Made by a program: the position numbers and the translations under genes. Positions 13,295 to 19,032 of a stretch of 19,032 bases of DNA are shown here, one piece after another. This stretch comes from Baffinella frigidus. Lineage: Eukaryota; Cryptophyceae; Cryptomonadales; Baffinellaceae. The notes beneath the pieces are model-generated. The model saw nothing but the letters and a program-made list of their open reading frames with translations, was not told where the DNA came from and ran no database searches. The DNA lies in the NCBI GenBank assembly GCA_026770585.1, contig MU646304.1, positions 433,971-453,002 of the forward strand, read 5' to 3'. How positions within the stretch are numbered: position 1 is the stretch's first letter; each line of letters starts with the position of its first letter.

Positions 13295-13414
13295 TTGCAA
13301 CCAATCTACGAGGACTGGTTGCCCGACCCCACCTCATTGTAGAGGGAGTTTGTCCACGTCCGCAGGGATCTCTATCAGCTTGTGCCCCTCGATAGGTGTA
13401 AATTTAGTCGATAA
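13295..13414 (+). pseudogene. Possible broken coding remnant
   Basis: One frame reads LQPIYEDWLPDPTSL, then TAG, then REFVHVRRDLYQLVPLDR and a further stop. Two protein-like halves in the same frame with one stop between them suggest a decayed exon. Family not recognised. Confidence 0.28.
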
Positions 13415-13570
13415 AGCGCCAATTGATCCAACTTCCTTTTTCGTATGCTAGAGCTGGTTCACGAGGGGCGGAGTTTCATCTGAAGAGATAAAAAAATTCT
13501 CTCTTCTGGCATCAGGCGGCAAGACAGAAGAGGTGCGGTGCTGCTCGCGTGGCGCAGACGTCCTCCTAAT

Positions 13571-13716
13571 CCGGGGACATATTTAATTTCAAAGAAAATG
13601 AATCCCTATTTGTTCATAGGAGTTGGACGAAGGTTAATTAGGGCCCTGAGTAAATTTAATTAGGGCCAGCATCCGGTTTGATAGGCCATTTTCTTTTAAA
13701 TGAAACATGTTCCCGG
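13571..13716. mobile_element. AT-rich foldback element
   Basis: CCGGGGACATATTTAATTTC plus AAAGAAAATG pairs (about 25 of 30) with CATTTTCTTTTAAATGAAAC plus ATGTTCCCGG. The interior has tandem TTTAATTAGGGCC, a motif also found in the 16281-16930 array. Confidence 0.7.
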
Positions 13717-13758
13717 ACGAGTCCAGGCGAAGACTCAGCTTGGAAAGTGTGCGATTCC

Positions 13759-13866
13759 GCAGAAGGGGCACGAGGAGATCGTGCACAGCTGCTGTGCAAG
13801 GGCGCTGGCATCGATGCCAAAACAAAAAACCTTAGCGGCCAGACTCCGAATGCAGATACCGTGAGA
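13759..13866 (+). pseudogene. Ankyrin-repeat fragment, frameshifted
   Basis: The frame from 13793 reads LLCKGAGIDAKTKNLSGQTP, close to the ankyrin pattern LL..GA.I.AK....G.TP. Just upstream, in another frame, GGGCACGAGGAGATCGTG reads GHEEIV, the preceding ankyrin helix; small indels separate the two. So this is one ankyrin repeat broken by frameshifts, with NADTVRTLATR in place of the usual L..A. Ankyrin repeats mediate protein-protein contacts. No neighbouring repeat is seen. Confidence 0.6.
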
Positions 13867-14054
13867 ACATTGGCAACGCGGTTTCAAAGTGTCCCATCTG
13901 GATCTCTGTCCATCTCCCCTGTGCCCTGGCCAAGTACACACACCTACAGATGTGAGGGTTGGAGAGAGAGAGTTTGTTTTTGACAACTGACTGGTCCGGA
14001 TCCACTTCATCAAAGAGATGATTCAGCGGACCGTCCTCGCGCTATGGGTGTTTG

Positions 14055-14158
14055 TGTCCCTTAAGTGACCAGTAGACGCATACGCCCTACCGTAGGGTCC
14101 TAGGACCTGCCTAGGGCTTCCACGGGCGATTATTCACCCGTTGGTCACTTAAGGGATA
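14055..14158. mobile_element. MITE family FB-2
   Basis: TGTCCCTTAAGTGACCAGTA to GGTCACTTAAGGGATA, core CCTACCGTAGGGTCCTAGGA. The left target reads TG instead of TA. Confidence 0.85.
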
Positions 14159-14288
14159 CCCGATTCCCGGTAGCCTTAGATCTACCTTCCTGATGGGGGG
14201 TATTTTTTTCTGCACAAGGATGGCGCCATCAACAGAAGATGCTGTCTTTTCATGTGAGTCGAAGGTTATGAGCCTGGGCGTGTGCACA

Positions 14289-14420
14289 GAGAGAGATTGA
14301 TAATTTATTGCCAAACAACCAGCGCAGCGCCGCACATGCTACACGTTGTGCCACTACTGTACCCCGTGTCGGCTGCTCACACGAGCATTTTCCGGATGGA
14401 TTCTAACTCCACCTCCTACC
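14289..14420. repeat. Dispersed ~130-bp unit, copy 1, flanked by direct repeats
   Basis: Shared with 17930-18061: ATTTATTGCCAAACAACCAG, TGTACCCCGTGTC, GCATTTTCCGG.TGGATTCT, ATCTCCACCTCC-type. It is flanked by GCGTGTGCACA (14279-14289) and GCGTGTTCACA (14421-14431), 10 of 11 identical. The other copy has different flanking repeats, so this may be a small mobile unit. Confidence 0.65.
14305..14415 (-). pseudogene. Exon L-like frame, degenerate copy
   Basis: On the minus strand: EVELESIRKMLV, a TGA stop, then AADTGY and, after divergence, ALVVWQ and TAA. It keeps the frame of the copy at 17943-18059 except for the stop. It follows GCGGTAG, a possible acceptor. Confidence 0.45.
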
Positions 14421-14469
14421 GCGTGTTCACAACGTTATTGCCCAGGTTCGTAACCACCGACCCACATTT

Positions 14470-14590
14470 TACAGGGGTACCTCGCTCATAAGAAACCGCC
14501 CCCCAGTAGGACCCTACAGTAGGCCTATGCCTAGGGCCCTATGGTGGTCCTAGGGGGGTGGCGGTTTCTTATGAGCGAGGTACCCCTGTA
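14470..14590. mobile_element. MITE family FB-1, best copy
   Basis: 121 bp, TACAGGGGTACCTCGCTCAT to ATGAGCGAGGTACCCCTGTA; about 27 terminal bases pair perfectly and TA flanks both sides. Core CCTACAGTAGGCCTATGCC, TAGGGCCCTATGG. Confidence 0.93.
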
Positions 14591-14658
14591 GGTCAAGACT
14601 CTCCTCGGTGGTGATTCGGTACTGAATGGAATGCGAGCCTGCACGATCATGACGAGTC

Positions 14659-14775
14659 TTCTCTTCTTTATTGCTCTCGATGCAGGTCCTAGATAGGCCC
14701 TTAAGCCTTGAGTTGAGTGATCCAATAGTCTATGAGCCTTACGAAACGGGCCCGCCTCGGAACGTGGAGAGTCTT
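14659..14775 (+). repeat. Dispersed repeat K, copy 2 (possible exon)
   Basis: It matches 5203-5320. After CTCGATGCAG the frame reads VLDRPLSLELSDPIVYEPYE. The frames of the two copies agree for the first 12 codons. Confidence 0.5.
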
Positions 14776-14802
14776 CCTAGTCAGCTAATCCCATGGCCAC
14801 TT

Positions 14803-14853
14803 ATGGCGACAAGTGCACTTATGGCCACTTATGGTGACAAGTGGACCGCGCTA
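14803..14853. repeat. Short tandem repeat
   Basis: CACTTATGGCGACAAGTG, CACTTATGG and CACTTATGGTGACAAGTG follow each other. An AAGTGGAC theme recurs at 18715-18755. Confidence 0.7.
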
Positions 14854-14925
14854 AGTGGACCACTCTCAGATCCAGCCGGGAACCTCCTAGGAGAGAACTC
14901 GGTGTCCGAAGCCACACAGAGGACT

Positions 14926-15128
14926 CCACCAACTCTCAAAGTGAGACCAAATCAACGAATTCTTGGAGCCATTTTTCCCTTGCAGAGACCCCAGAGTCCC
15001 CAGATCTGGGGTCTCTGATTTTAAAACTCCCCCAAAACCAACCTCCAGACCAAGGTTTCGGGAGTTTAAAAGTGCTTTGCTCAAAAGGTCGAAAATCGTC
15101 GATTTGGTCCGCCCGTGAGGATTGGTGG
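14926..15128. mobile_element. FB-A element nested in FB-3
   Basis: CCACCAACTCTCAAAGTGAG opens it and CCGTGAGGATTGGTGG closes it. The inner parts GACCAAATC.ACGA and TCGTCGATTTGGTC pair and are shared with 17706-17879. It also contains the palindromic CAGATCTGGGGTCTCTG section at 14983-15017. Confidence 0.75.
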
Positions 15129-15219
15129 CTACAGATGGATTTCGTGAATAACCCATAAGTGATGAATCCATCGAACCCTACGATCAGCAATACCGTAGGG
15201 ACATAAGGGGGTTCATATG

Positions 15220-15330
15220 TATCCCTTAAGTGGCCAGAAGGCGCCCTACCGTAGGGCCCTAGGACCTGCCTAGGACTTCTTGGCGGTTAAATTTGACCGC
15301 CTGGCCACTTAAAGCCGGCTTTAAGGGATA
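15220..15330. mobile_element. MITE family FB-2 nested in FB-3
   Basis: TATCCCTTAAGTGGCCAG opens it and TTTAAGGGATA closes it; a second copy of the right arm end (GGCCACTTAAAG) precedes it. The intact FB-3 at 11564-11725 gives the empty site (ACGGATAAGGTAAC), confirming TA. Confidence 0.87.
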
Positions 15331-15448
15331 AGGTAACTGAAAGTCGGTCATAATCGGGCCGAAAATCCCTTCGTAGCTGTGTGGTTGGGGTCGAACCAAT
15401 CCCTGTTCTGGATCGCGCACCATCCCAAGACGACCTATGTACCCTACG

Positions 15449-15567
15449 CTAGACGGGAAGGTGGTCAATCGCAAAAGTCAACTCCCAGAGTCAACTTTTG
15501 CCAACTTCCCGGAATTACCGGGAACCTGCCCTTACGGCAACTTTTGATTGACCACCATCACGTCTAG
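15449..15567. mobile_element. Foldback element
   Basis: Arms CTAGACG..., GGTGGTCAATCGCAAAAGT and ACTTTTGATTGACCACC, CGTCTAG. It includes the inner palindromic TTCCCGGAATTACCGGGAA. Confidence 0.7.
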
Positions 15568-15617
15568 AGTAGAACTTGTCTCTTGATTTGTTGCTTTCGA
15601 GTAACCTTTGTGTGCCC

Positions 15618-15745
15618 GATGCGAGTGCCCCCCACGCTCGCTGAGGGCCCGATCGTGTTTCTGGCAAATGTCATTGTATTGACTTTTGACTGCGCTGTCG
15701 CCCAGAGGGATCCCGCCAGGCTGTCGGCGCACGCCCTGTTCTCCG
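15618..15745 (+). CDS. Possible coding remnant
   Basis: The frame reads MRVPPTLAEGPIVFLANVIV, then TFDCAVAQRDPARLSAHALF. Composition is protein-like and GC content is higher than around it. It is cut by the foldback at 15746. I do not recognise it and splice sites are not clear. Confidence 0.25.
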
Positions 15746-15794
15746 GAACCAAGTACTCGAGGACTTGTGCTGCAAGTCCTCGAGGACTTGGTTC
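15746..15794. repeat. Near-perfect hairpin
   Basis: 22-base arms GAACCAAGTACTCGAGGACT and its complement (one mismatch) around five bases; each arm includes CTCGAG. Confidence 0.88.
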
Positions 15795-15925
15795 AGGAGC
15801 AGACCTCAGAACTCAGAACGACGGGCGGAGAATCCGCCCAGGAACTACTGTACTTAATGTTGACATATTGTACCTAATGTTGACAAATGAACCAGGGCCC
15901 CTGTGGGTCACGTGACTCTCCTACT

Positions 15926-15962
15926 CACACTCAAACACATACACACTCACACACACACACAC
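15926..15962. repeat. CA-rich microsatellite
   Basis: (CA)n with CACACT and CATACA interruptions. Confidence 0.9.
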
Positions 15963-15970
15963 AGGTGCCT

Positions 15971-16053
15971 CTGGGGACAAGTCTCATTTAGGCATAGCCG
16001 GAGTGACTTTTGTAAAGTCACTCCTTCTATGCCTAAATGGGACTTGTCCCCAG
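15971..16053. mobile_element. Foldback element next to FB-3
   Basis: CTGGGGACAAGTCTCATTTA pairs with TAAATGGGACTTGTCCCCAG; an inner stem GGAGTGACTTT / AAAGTCACTCC has a three-base loop. Confidence 0.8.
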
Positions 16054-16057
16054 ACAG

Positions 16058-16218
16058 CCACACAGCGGGCTACGAAGGGATTTTTGGCCCAAACCGGGCC
16101 ACCTTTCCGTTGCCTTATCCGTAGGAACCCCCCTATGTCCCTACGGATTGCCTACCGTAGGGTCGTAGGTCTTATCGCTTAAGGGTTATTCGAAATCCCT
16201 TGGAAGTCCGCTGTGTGG
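16058..16218. mobile_element. Foldback element, family FB-3
   Basis: 161 bp from CCACACAGCGGGCTACGAAG to TTGGAAGTCCGCTGTGTGG. The core GCCTTATCCGTAGGAACCCC and CCTACCGTAGGGTCGTAGG matches 11564 in inverse orientation. Confidence 0.85.
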
Positions 16219-16227
16219 ATGCCCTAC

Positions 16228-16331
16228 CTCCGCTTGAGTGAGGTTGTCCGTCTGCCACCGCCCGCTGTCTCACTGAGAGCCACGATCGCTCGCCGGCCGT
16301 CGACGGATATGTAGTTCCCAGGGCAGAACCC
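16228..16331 (-). CDS. Exon I, full copy (unknown gene)
   Basis: The acceptor TTTCTTCTATGCAG is followed by 104 bases: GFCPGNYISVDGRRAIV, then ALSETAGGGRRTTSLKR and two bases, then GTAGGG as donor. Both splice signals are good. The CPGNYISVDG part faintly resembles cysteine-rich extracellular repeats, which is speculation. Four shorter copies lie upstream on the same strand at 16431, 16594, 16726 and 16874. Confidence 0.5.
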
Positions 16332-16430
16332 CTGCATAGAAGAAATTCGTTAGGGCATAGTAAATTTAATTAGAAATTACTTAGGGCGTAGTAAATTTAA
16401 TTAGACCTCCTAATTAAATGAAAAGGTCGA

Positions 16431-16481
16431 CACTATCGCTCTCCTGCCATCGACGGAGATTCAGTTCCCAGGGCAGAACCC
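16431..16481 (-). pseudogene. Exon I, copy 2, nonsense
   Basis: GFCPGN, TGA, ISVDGRRAIV. The acceptor TTCTCCTATGCAG is kept; a stop replaces Tyr. Confidence 0.6.
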
Positions 16482-16593
16482 CTGCATAGGAGAAATTAGT
16501 TACGGCATTGTAAATTTAATTAGGCCCCCTAATTAAATTGTAGGCCCCCTAATTAAATTTTAATTAGGCCCCCTAATTAAATGAAAAGGTCGA

Positions 16594-16644
16594 CACGATC
16601 GCTCTCCGGCCATCGACGGAGAAGTAGTTCCCAGGACAGAACCC
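16594..16644 (-). pseudogene. Exon I, copy 3
   Basis: GFCPGNYFSVDGRRAIVST stays open, but the acceptor is GAG|GGG after a pyrimidine-poor stretch (CCTCCTATTGAG). Confidence 0.55.
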
Positions 16645-16725
16645 CTCAATAGGAGGTTGAATAAGAGAAATTAGTTAGGGCATAGTAAATTTAATGAGTC
16701 TTCCTAAGTAAAAGGAAAAGGTCGA

Positions 16726-16776
16726 CACGATCGCTCTCCGGCCATCGACGGAGAAGTAGTTCCCAGGACAGAACCC
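16726..16776 (-). pseudogene. Exon I, copy 4
   Basis: Essentially identical to copy 3, including the CCTCCTATTGAG context, so copies 3 and 4 are the youngest pair. Confidence 0.55.
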
Positions 16777-16873
16777 CTCAATAGGAGGTTGAATAGGAGA
16801 AATTACTTAGGGCATAGTAAATTTAATTAGGCCTTCTAATTAAATGAAAAGGTCGACACTATCGCTCTCCTGA

Positions 16874-16924
16874 CACTATCGCCCTCCTGCCATCGACGGA
16901 GATGTAGTTCTCTGGGCAGAACCC
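16874..16924 (-). pseudogene. Exon I, copy 5
   Basis: GFCPENYISVDGRRAIVS after CTAACAG; it then runs into a short tandem of GGAG.GCGATAGTGTC. Confidence 0.55.
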
Positions 16925-17001
16925 CTGTTAGTCCACACCCCGCCAAACCGCACGACCTCCACAATCGCGCCGTCTGCGCAGCGTTAGTCGCCACACCCGT
17001 C

Positions 17002-17152
17002 CCACACAGGGCGCTACGTGGGGGTATTCCAGGGGCGCCCTTTGAGCCATTGGGGCGCCCTTGGAGCCGTTTTCTTCTCAAAATTGACTTTTGAATACCG
17101 TTTTCCCTCAAAAAAATGACTTTGAAATACCCCCCCCTCCAGCCCTGCGTGG
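17002..17152. mobile_element. Foldback element, family FB-7, inverted
   Basis: It shares GGCGCCCTTGGAGCCGTTTT, AAAATTGACTTTTGAATACC and CCCCCCTCCAGCCCTGCGTG with the reverse complement of 9363-9511. Confidence 0.75.
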
Positions 17153-17295
17153 TTGAACATCTCCATGACGTCGCCGTGTTGGAAACACTGAGCGTGTTTT
17201 CACATGTGTACGCCAAAAATCAGAGTTTACGGTTGAGGCCCCCTCCTGTAAAAGTGTTTTCTGGTACACGTGGAACATTATTGCGCCCTAACAGT

Positions 17296-17467
17296 CCCAC
17301 GCCAGGTCAAAAGTGGAAATTTCCCTCAAGTTAATTGTGGAGATTCTTGGGGGGGTTCACGCCAAAAGTGAACCCCGCCCGCCGCAACATTGTGGAATTT
17401 GTACCACGACACCGTTGTTAGGCGAAACGTTGCGTTCTGAAATTCCCACTTGTGATCTGGCGTGGCC
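17296..17467. mobile_element. Foldback element
   Basis: CCCACGCCAGGTCAAAAGTG, GAAATTTC pairs with GAAATTCCCACTTGTGATCT, GGCGTGG. It contains the hairpin GGGGTTCACGCCAAAAGTGA, ACCCC. Confidence 0.75.
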
Positions 17468-17469
17468 AC

Positions 17470-17684
17470 ATCCACTCGAGGCTGGAAAGGGGGGCATTTT
17501 AAATGTGGGGATGTAAACATTTGTACGAGTCACGGGCAGGGTTGGTCACGTAGCTCCCGTATATACGGGAGATGGGGCAAATGTCCTGACTATGTGTGTG
17601 AAAATTACTACACAGAGGTCCACTTATAAAGGACTTTTAAATTTAAAACTTTTCAAATTGTTACATTTCTAGCCTCGAGTGGAT
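17470..17684. mobile_element. Foldback element with 14-base perfect termini
   Basis: ATCCACTCGAGGCT and AGCCTCGAGTGGAT. The interior is AT-rich with the perfect palindrome CTCCCGTATATACGGGAG at 17554-17571. Confidence 0.75.
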
Positions 17685-17705
17685 CGTGTACTTGTTAAGC
17701 ACACA

Positions 17706-17879
17706 TACCACCAACCCTCACGGAAGGACCAAATCGATGATTTCGACCTGCCCCCCAAACTTGATTTTGCACCAAGATTAGGACTTAAGTGAACACAGTC
17801 AGGCGAATTCGCCTGGCTGGCAAGGTAAATCTCAGGTCTGAAAATCGACGATTTGGTCTTTCCGTGAGGGCTGGTGGTA
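17706..17879. mobile_element. MITE family FB-A, TA-flanked
   Basis: TACCACCAACCCTCACGG to CCGTGAGGGCTGGTGGTA, with subterminal GACCAAATCGATGATTT / AAATCGACGATTTGGTC. The termini match 505-676. Confidence 0.87.
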
Positions 17880-17929
17880 GTAGGGTTGGTGGTGGGAAGG
17901 GGCCAGAATCTCGCTTTCAAGGCTCGTAG

Positions 17930-18061
17930 AGAGATTGGTAATTTATTGCCAAACAACCAGCGTCAGCGCCGCATATGCCTTACGCACTGTGCTCCTTCTG
18001 TACCCCGTGTCTGCCGCTCTTAACAGCATTTTCCGGGTGGATTCTATCTCCACCTCCTCCG
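17930..18061. repeat. Dispersed ~130-bp unit, copy 2, flanked by 14-base direct repeats
   Basis: The same unit as at 14289-14420. It is flanked by TTCAAGGCTCGTAG at 17916-17929 and again at 18062-18075, an exact 14-base match. Confidence 0.75.
17943..18059 (-). CDS. Exon L, open copy (putative terminal exon)
   Basis: Thirty-eight codons, beginning EEVEIESTRKMLLRAADTGY and ending AALTLVVWQ, then TAA; AATAAA overlaps the stop and could be a polyadenylation signal. No family is recognised. Because the whole unit is flanked by direct repeats and recurs elsewhere, the frame may belong to a mobile unit and not to a host gene; the two readings cannot be separated here. Confidence 0.35.
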   Translation of the reverse strand, partial: EEVEIESTRKMLLRAADTGYRRSTVRKAYAALTLVVWQ

Positions 18062-18170
18062 TTCAAGGCTCGTAGCCATGGTCCAAGGGTGCGGCCGAGC
18101 CAACATCGACTGTGCAATCCGCTTAGCAGCCACCGTGGCCCTCCCCCCCCGGGATTCCGAGGAAACGGCA

Positions 18171-18198
18171 CCTGGCGCTGGCTGCCAGGGTAGCGCAC
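18171..18198 (-). pseudogene. Exon N fragment 1
   Basis: The minus strand encodes RYPGSQRQ followed by GTGCCG, which keeps the donor-like GT. Confidence 0.55.
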
Positions 18199-18308
<110 letters not shown>

Positions 18309-18467
18309 TAGGTATGTATACTAAGTGTATATCTATACTCGGTATATATACTTCGTATACATATCTATACTAGGTATATACGTATATATCTATACTAGGT
18401 ATACACACTTAGTATATATACCAAGGTTTCATATACGCTTAGTAAATATGCTGATCAGGTGGGGCAC

Positions 18468-18508
18468 TTGGCGCTGGCTGCCAGGGTAGCGCACCACCGC
18501 GTACCCGT
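18468..18508 (-). pseudogene. Exon N fragment 2
   Basis: Encodes GYAVVRYPGSQRQ on the minus strand, followed by a changed donor (A|GTGCC after CCA). Confidence 0.55.
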
Positions 18509-18663
18509 ATACTAAACATATATACTCAGTATATACCTATACTAGGTACATATACCTAGTACATATACCTAGTATAGATCTATACTTCGTATATATGCTA
18601 GGTATATATCTATGATAGGTATATAAACTTCGTATATATACTGAGGTAGGGGGCGGTGGGGTG

Positions 18664-18692
18664 CCTGGCGCTGGCTGCCAGGGTAGCGCACC
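18664..18692 (-). pseudogene. Exon N fragment 3
   Basis: Encodes RYPGSQRQ on the minus strand, followed by GCACCC (GC in the donor position). Confidence 0.5.
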
Positions 18693-18761
18693 AGGAGTGA
18701 CTCAGTGGCCCGCACTAAGTGGTCAAGTGGACAACTGGTCCCGTTAAGTGGACACCTCCCA

Positions 18762-18781
18762 CCTGGCGCTGGCCGCCAGGG
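18762..18781 (-). pseudogene. Exon N fragment 4
   Basis: Only CCTGGCGCTGGCCGCCAGGG remains, with GTGGGAG on its minus-strand 3' side. Confidence 0.45.
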
Positions 18782-18897
18782 ATATATACTTAGTATATGT
18801 ATACTAGGTATATATATATGTATGTATAGTATATATATATTATTATTATATGTCTATACTAGGTACATGCACTTAGTAAATATGTAGAGGAGGGCAC

Positions 18898-18971
18898 CTG
18901 GCGCTGGCTGCCAGGGTAGCGCACCACCGCGTACCCGTCTTGCCGCACGTCCAGCATGATGAGCCGCTGGC
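18898..18971 (-). CDS. Exon N, full copy (unknown gene)
   Basis: The acceptor CACACACCAG is followed by 74 bases encoding RLIMLDVRQDGYAVV, then RYPGSQRQ, then GTGCCC as donor. The frame is clean and codon use is GC-rich, like LYRM2-like exon 1. Family not recognised. Upstream in its sense direction, about 20 bases away, is the CCCCAAA array at the window edge. Confidence 0.48.
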
Positions 18972-18988
18972 CTGGTGTGTGCTTTCGT

Positions 18989-19032
18989 GTTTGGGGTTTG
19001 GGGTTTGGGGTTTGGGGTTTGGGGTTTGGGGT
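18989..19032. repeat. Heptamer array TTTGGGG (CCCCAAA on the minus strand)
   Basis: At least six heptamers running to the window edge. Relative to minus-strand exon N it is a C-rich tract just upstream of the splice acceptor, as in exon D and LYRM2-like exon 2 copy 3. A chromosome end is possible but not needed to explain it. Confidence 0.93.

Larger units (their letters stand above)
14912..15384. mobile_element. FB-3 element carrying two nested MITEs
   Basis: The left terminus is CCACACAGAGGACT (14912) and the right terminus is CCCTTCGTAGCTGTGTGG (ending 15384). Removing the nested elements at 14926-15128 and 15220-15330 (one TA kept) leaves about 161 bases, the length of the intact FB-3 copies (161-163). 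Interior fragments GGATTTCGTGAATAACCC and AAGGTAACTGAAAGTCGG match the copy at 11564. Confidence 0.8.
16281..16930 (-). repeat. Tandem array of exon I cassettes
   Basis: Unit of about 131 bases (163 in one copy): CGCTCTCC.GCCATCGACGG, AGTTCCCAGG.CAGAACCCCT, AGGAGAAATTAGTTAGGGCA, TAGTAAATTTAATTAGGCC, CCTAATTAAATGAAAAGGTC. The TTTAATTAGGCCCCCTAATT segment is itself multiplied near 16510-16582 and can form a hairpin. Confidence 0.9.

Noticed and set aside
13711-13736. Hammerhead-like ribozyme core (GGACGAGTCC, GCGAAGACTC)
   Set aside because: The conserved CTGATGA and GAAAC parts are missing and the needed third stem cannot be drawn.
17930-18061. tRNA-derived SINE with a B box (GATAGAATCC)
   Set aside because: The match to the pol III B box is poor and no A box was found at the right distance; only the flanking direct repeats support mobility.
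18989-19032. True chromosome end (telomere)
   Set aside because: Orientation would fit a right-hand end, but other arrays of the same type lie inside the window next to splice sites, and the window edge is arbitrary.

Overview
This window looks like nuclear DNA of a non-model eukaryote, most likely a repeat-rich unicellular alga or other protist. The organism call is an inference. Supporting signs are GT/GC...AG introns, plant/alga-type CCCTAAA (TTTAGGG) repeat tracts inside the sequence, very short exons and many miniature inverted-repeat transposons. A cryptophyte is only a guess. There is no bacterial gene organisation, tRNA, rRNA or CRISPR. Almost no long open frame is a real gene; the coding content sits in exons of about 50-120 bases.

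Layout. (1) 1-5025, plus strand: the 3' end of a gene for an extended short-chain dehydrogenase of the 3-beta-hydroxysteroid dehydrogenase / sterol-4-alpha-carboxylate 3-dehydrogenase (NSDHL/ERG26) type, in exons A, B, C and D, with a stop at 5023-5025. (2) 6980-9201, plus strand: an unrecognised gene in exons M, F and E, ending in TAA at 9201. (3) 10641-12114, minus strand: a Complex1_LYR family gene that best fits LYRM2; exon 1 and exon 2 join in frame. (4) 12376-12723 (minus), 13295-13414 (plus) and 13759-13866 (plus, ankyrin-like) are weak or broken coding remnants. (5) 16228-16924, minus strand: an unrecognised exon (I) in five tandem copies. (6) 17943-18059, minus strand: a 39-codon frame repeated at 14305-14415. 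(7) 18171-18971, minus strand: exon N, one full copy and four fragments embedded in TA-rich satellite.

The main pattern is that nearly every recognisable exon is serially duplicated next to itself, in transcription order (A A A, B B B B B, C C C C C, D D D; M x4, F x5, E x3; LYR exon 2 x6; I x5; N x5). Usually one copy is intact and the others are truncated, frameshifted or interrupted. A second pattern is that telomere-like heptamer arrays (CCCTAAA, CCCGAAA, CACTAAA, CCCCAAA) always lie with the C-rich strand in the sense direction of the local gene, and in five cases end within about 20 bases of a splice acceptor.

The space between exons is filled by at least four families of 100-170 bp terminal-inverted-repeat elements. 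Several have TA target duplications that can be verified against uninterrupted paralogous copies in the same window. There are also other foldbacks, simple repeats and dispersed direct repeats. The genes do not form a shared pathway that can be seen here; two may be linked to sterol metabolism and mitochondria.
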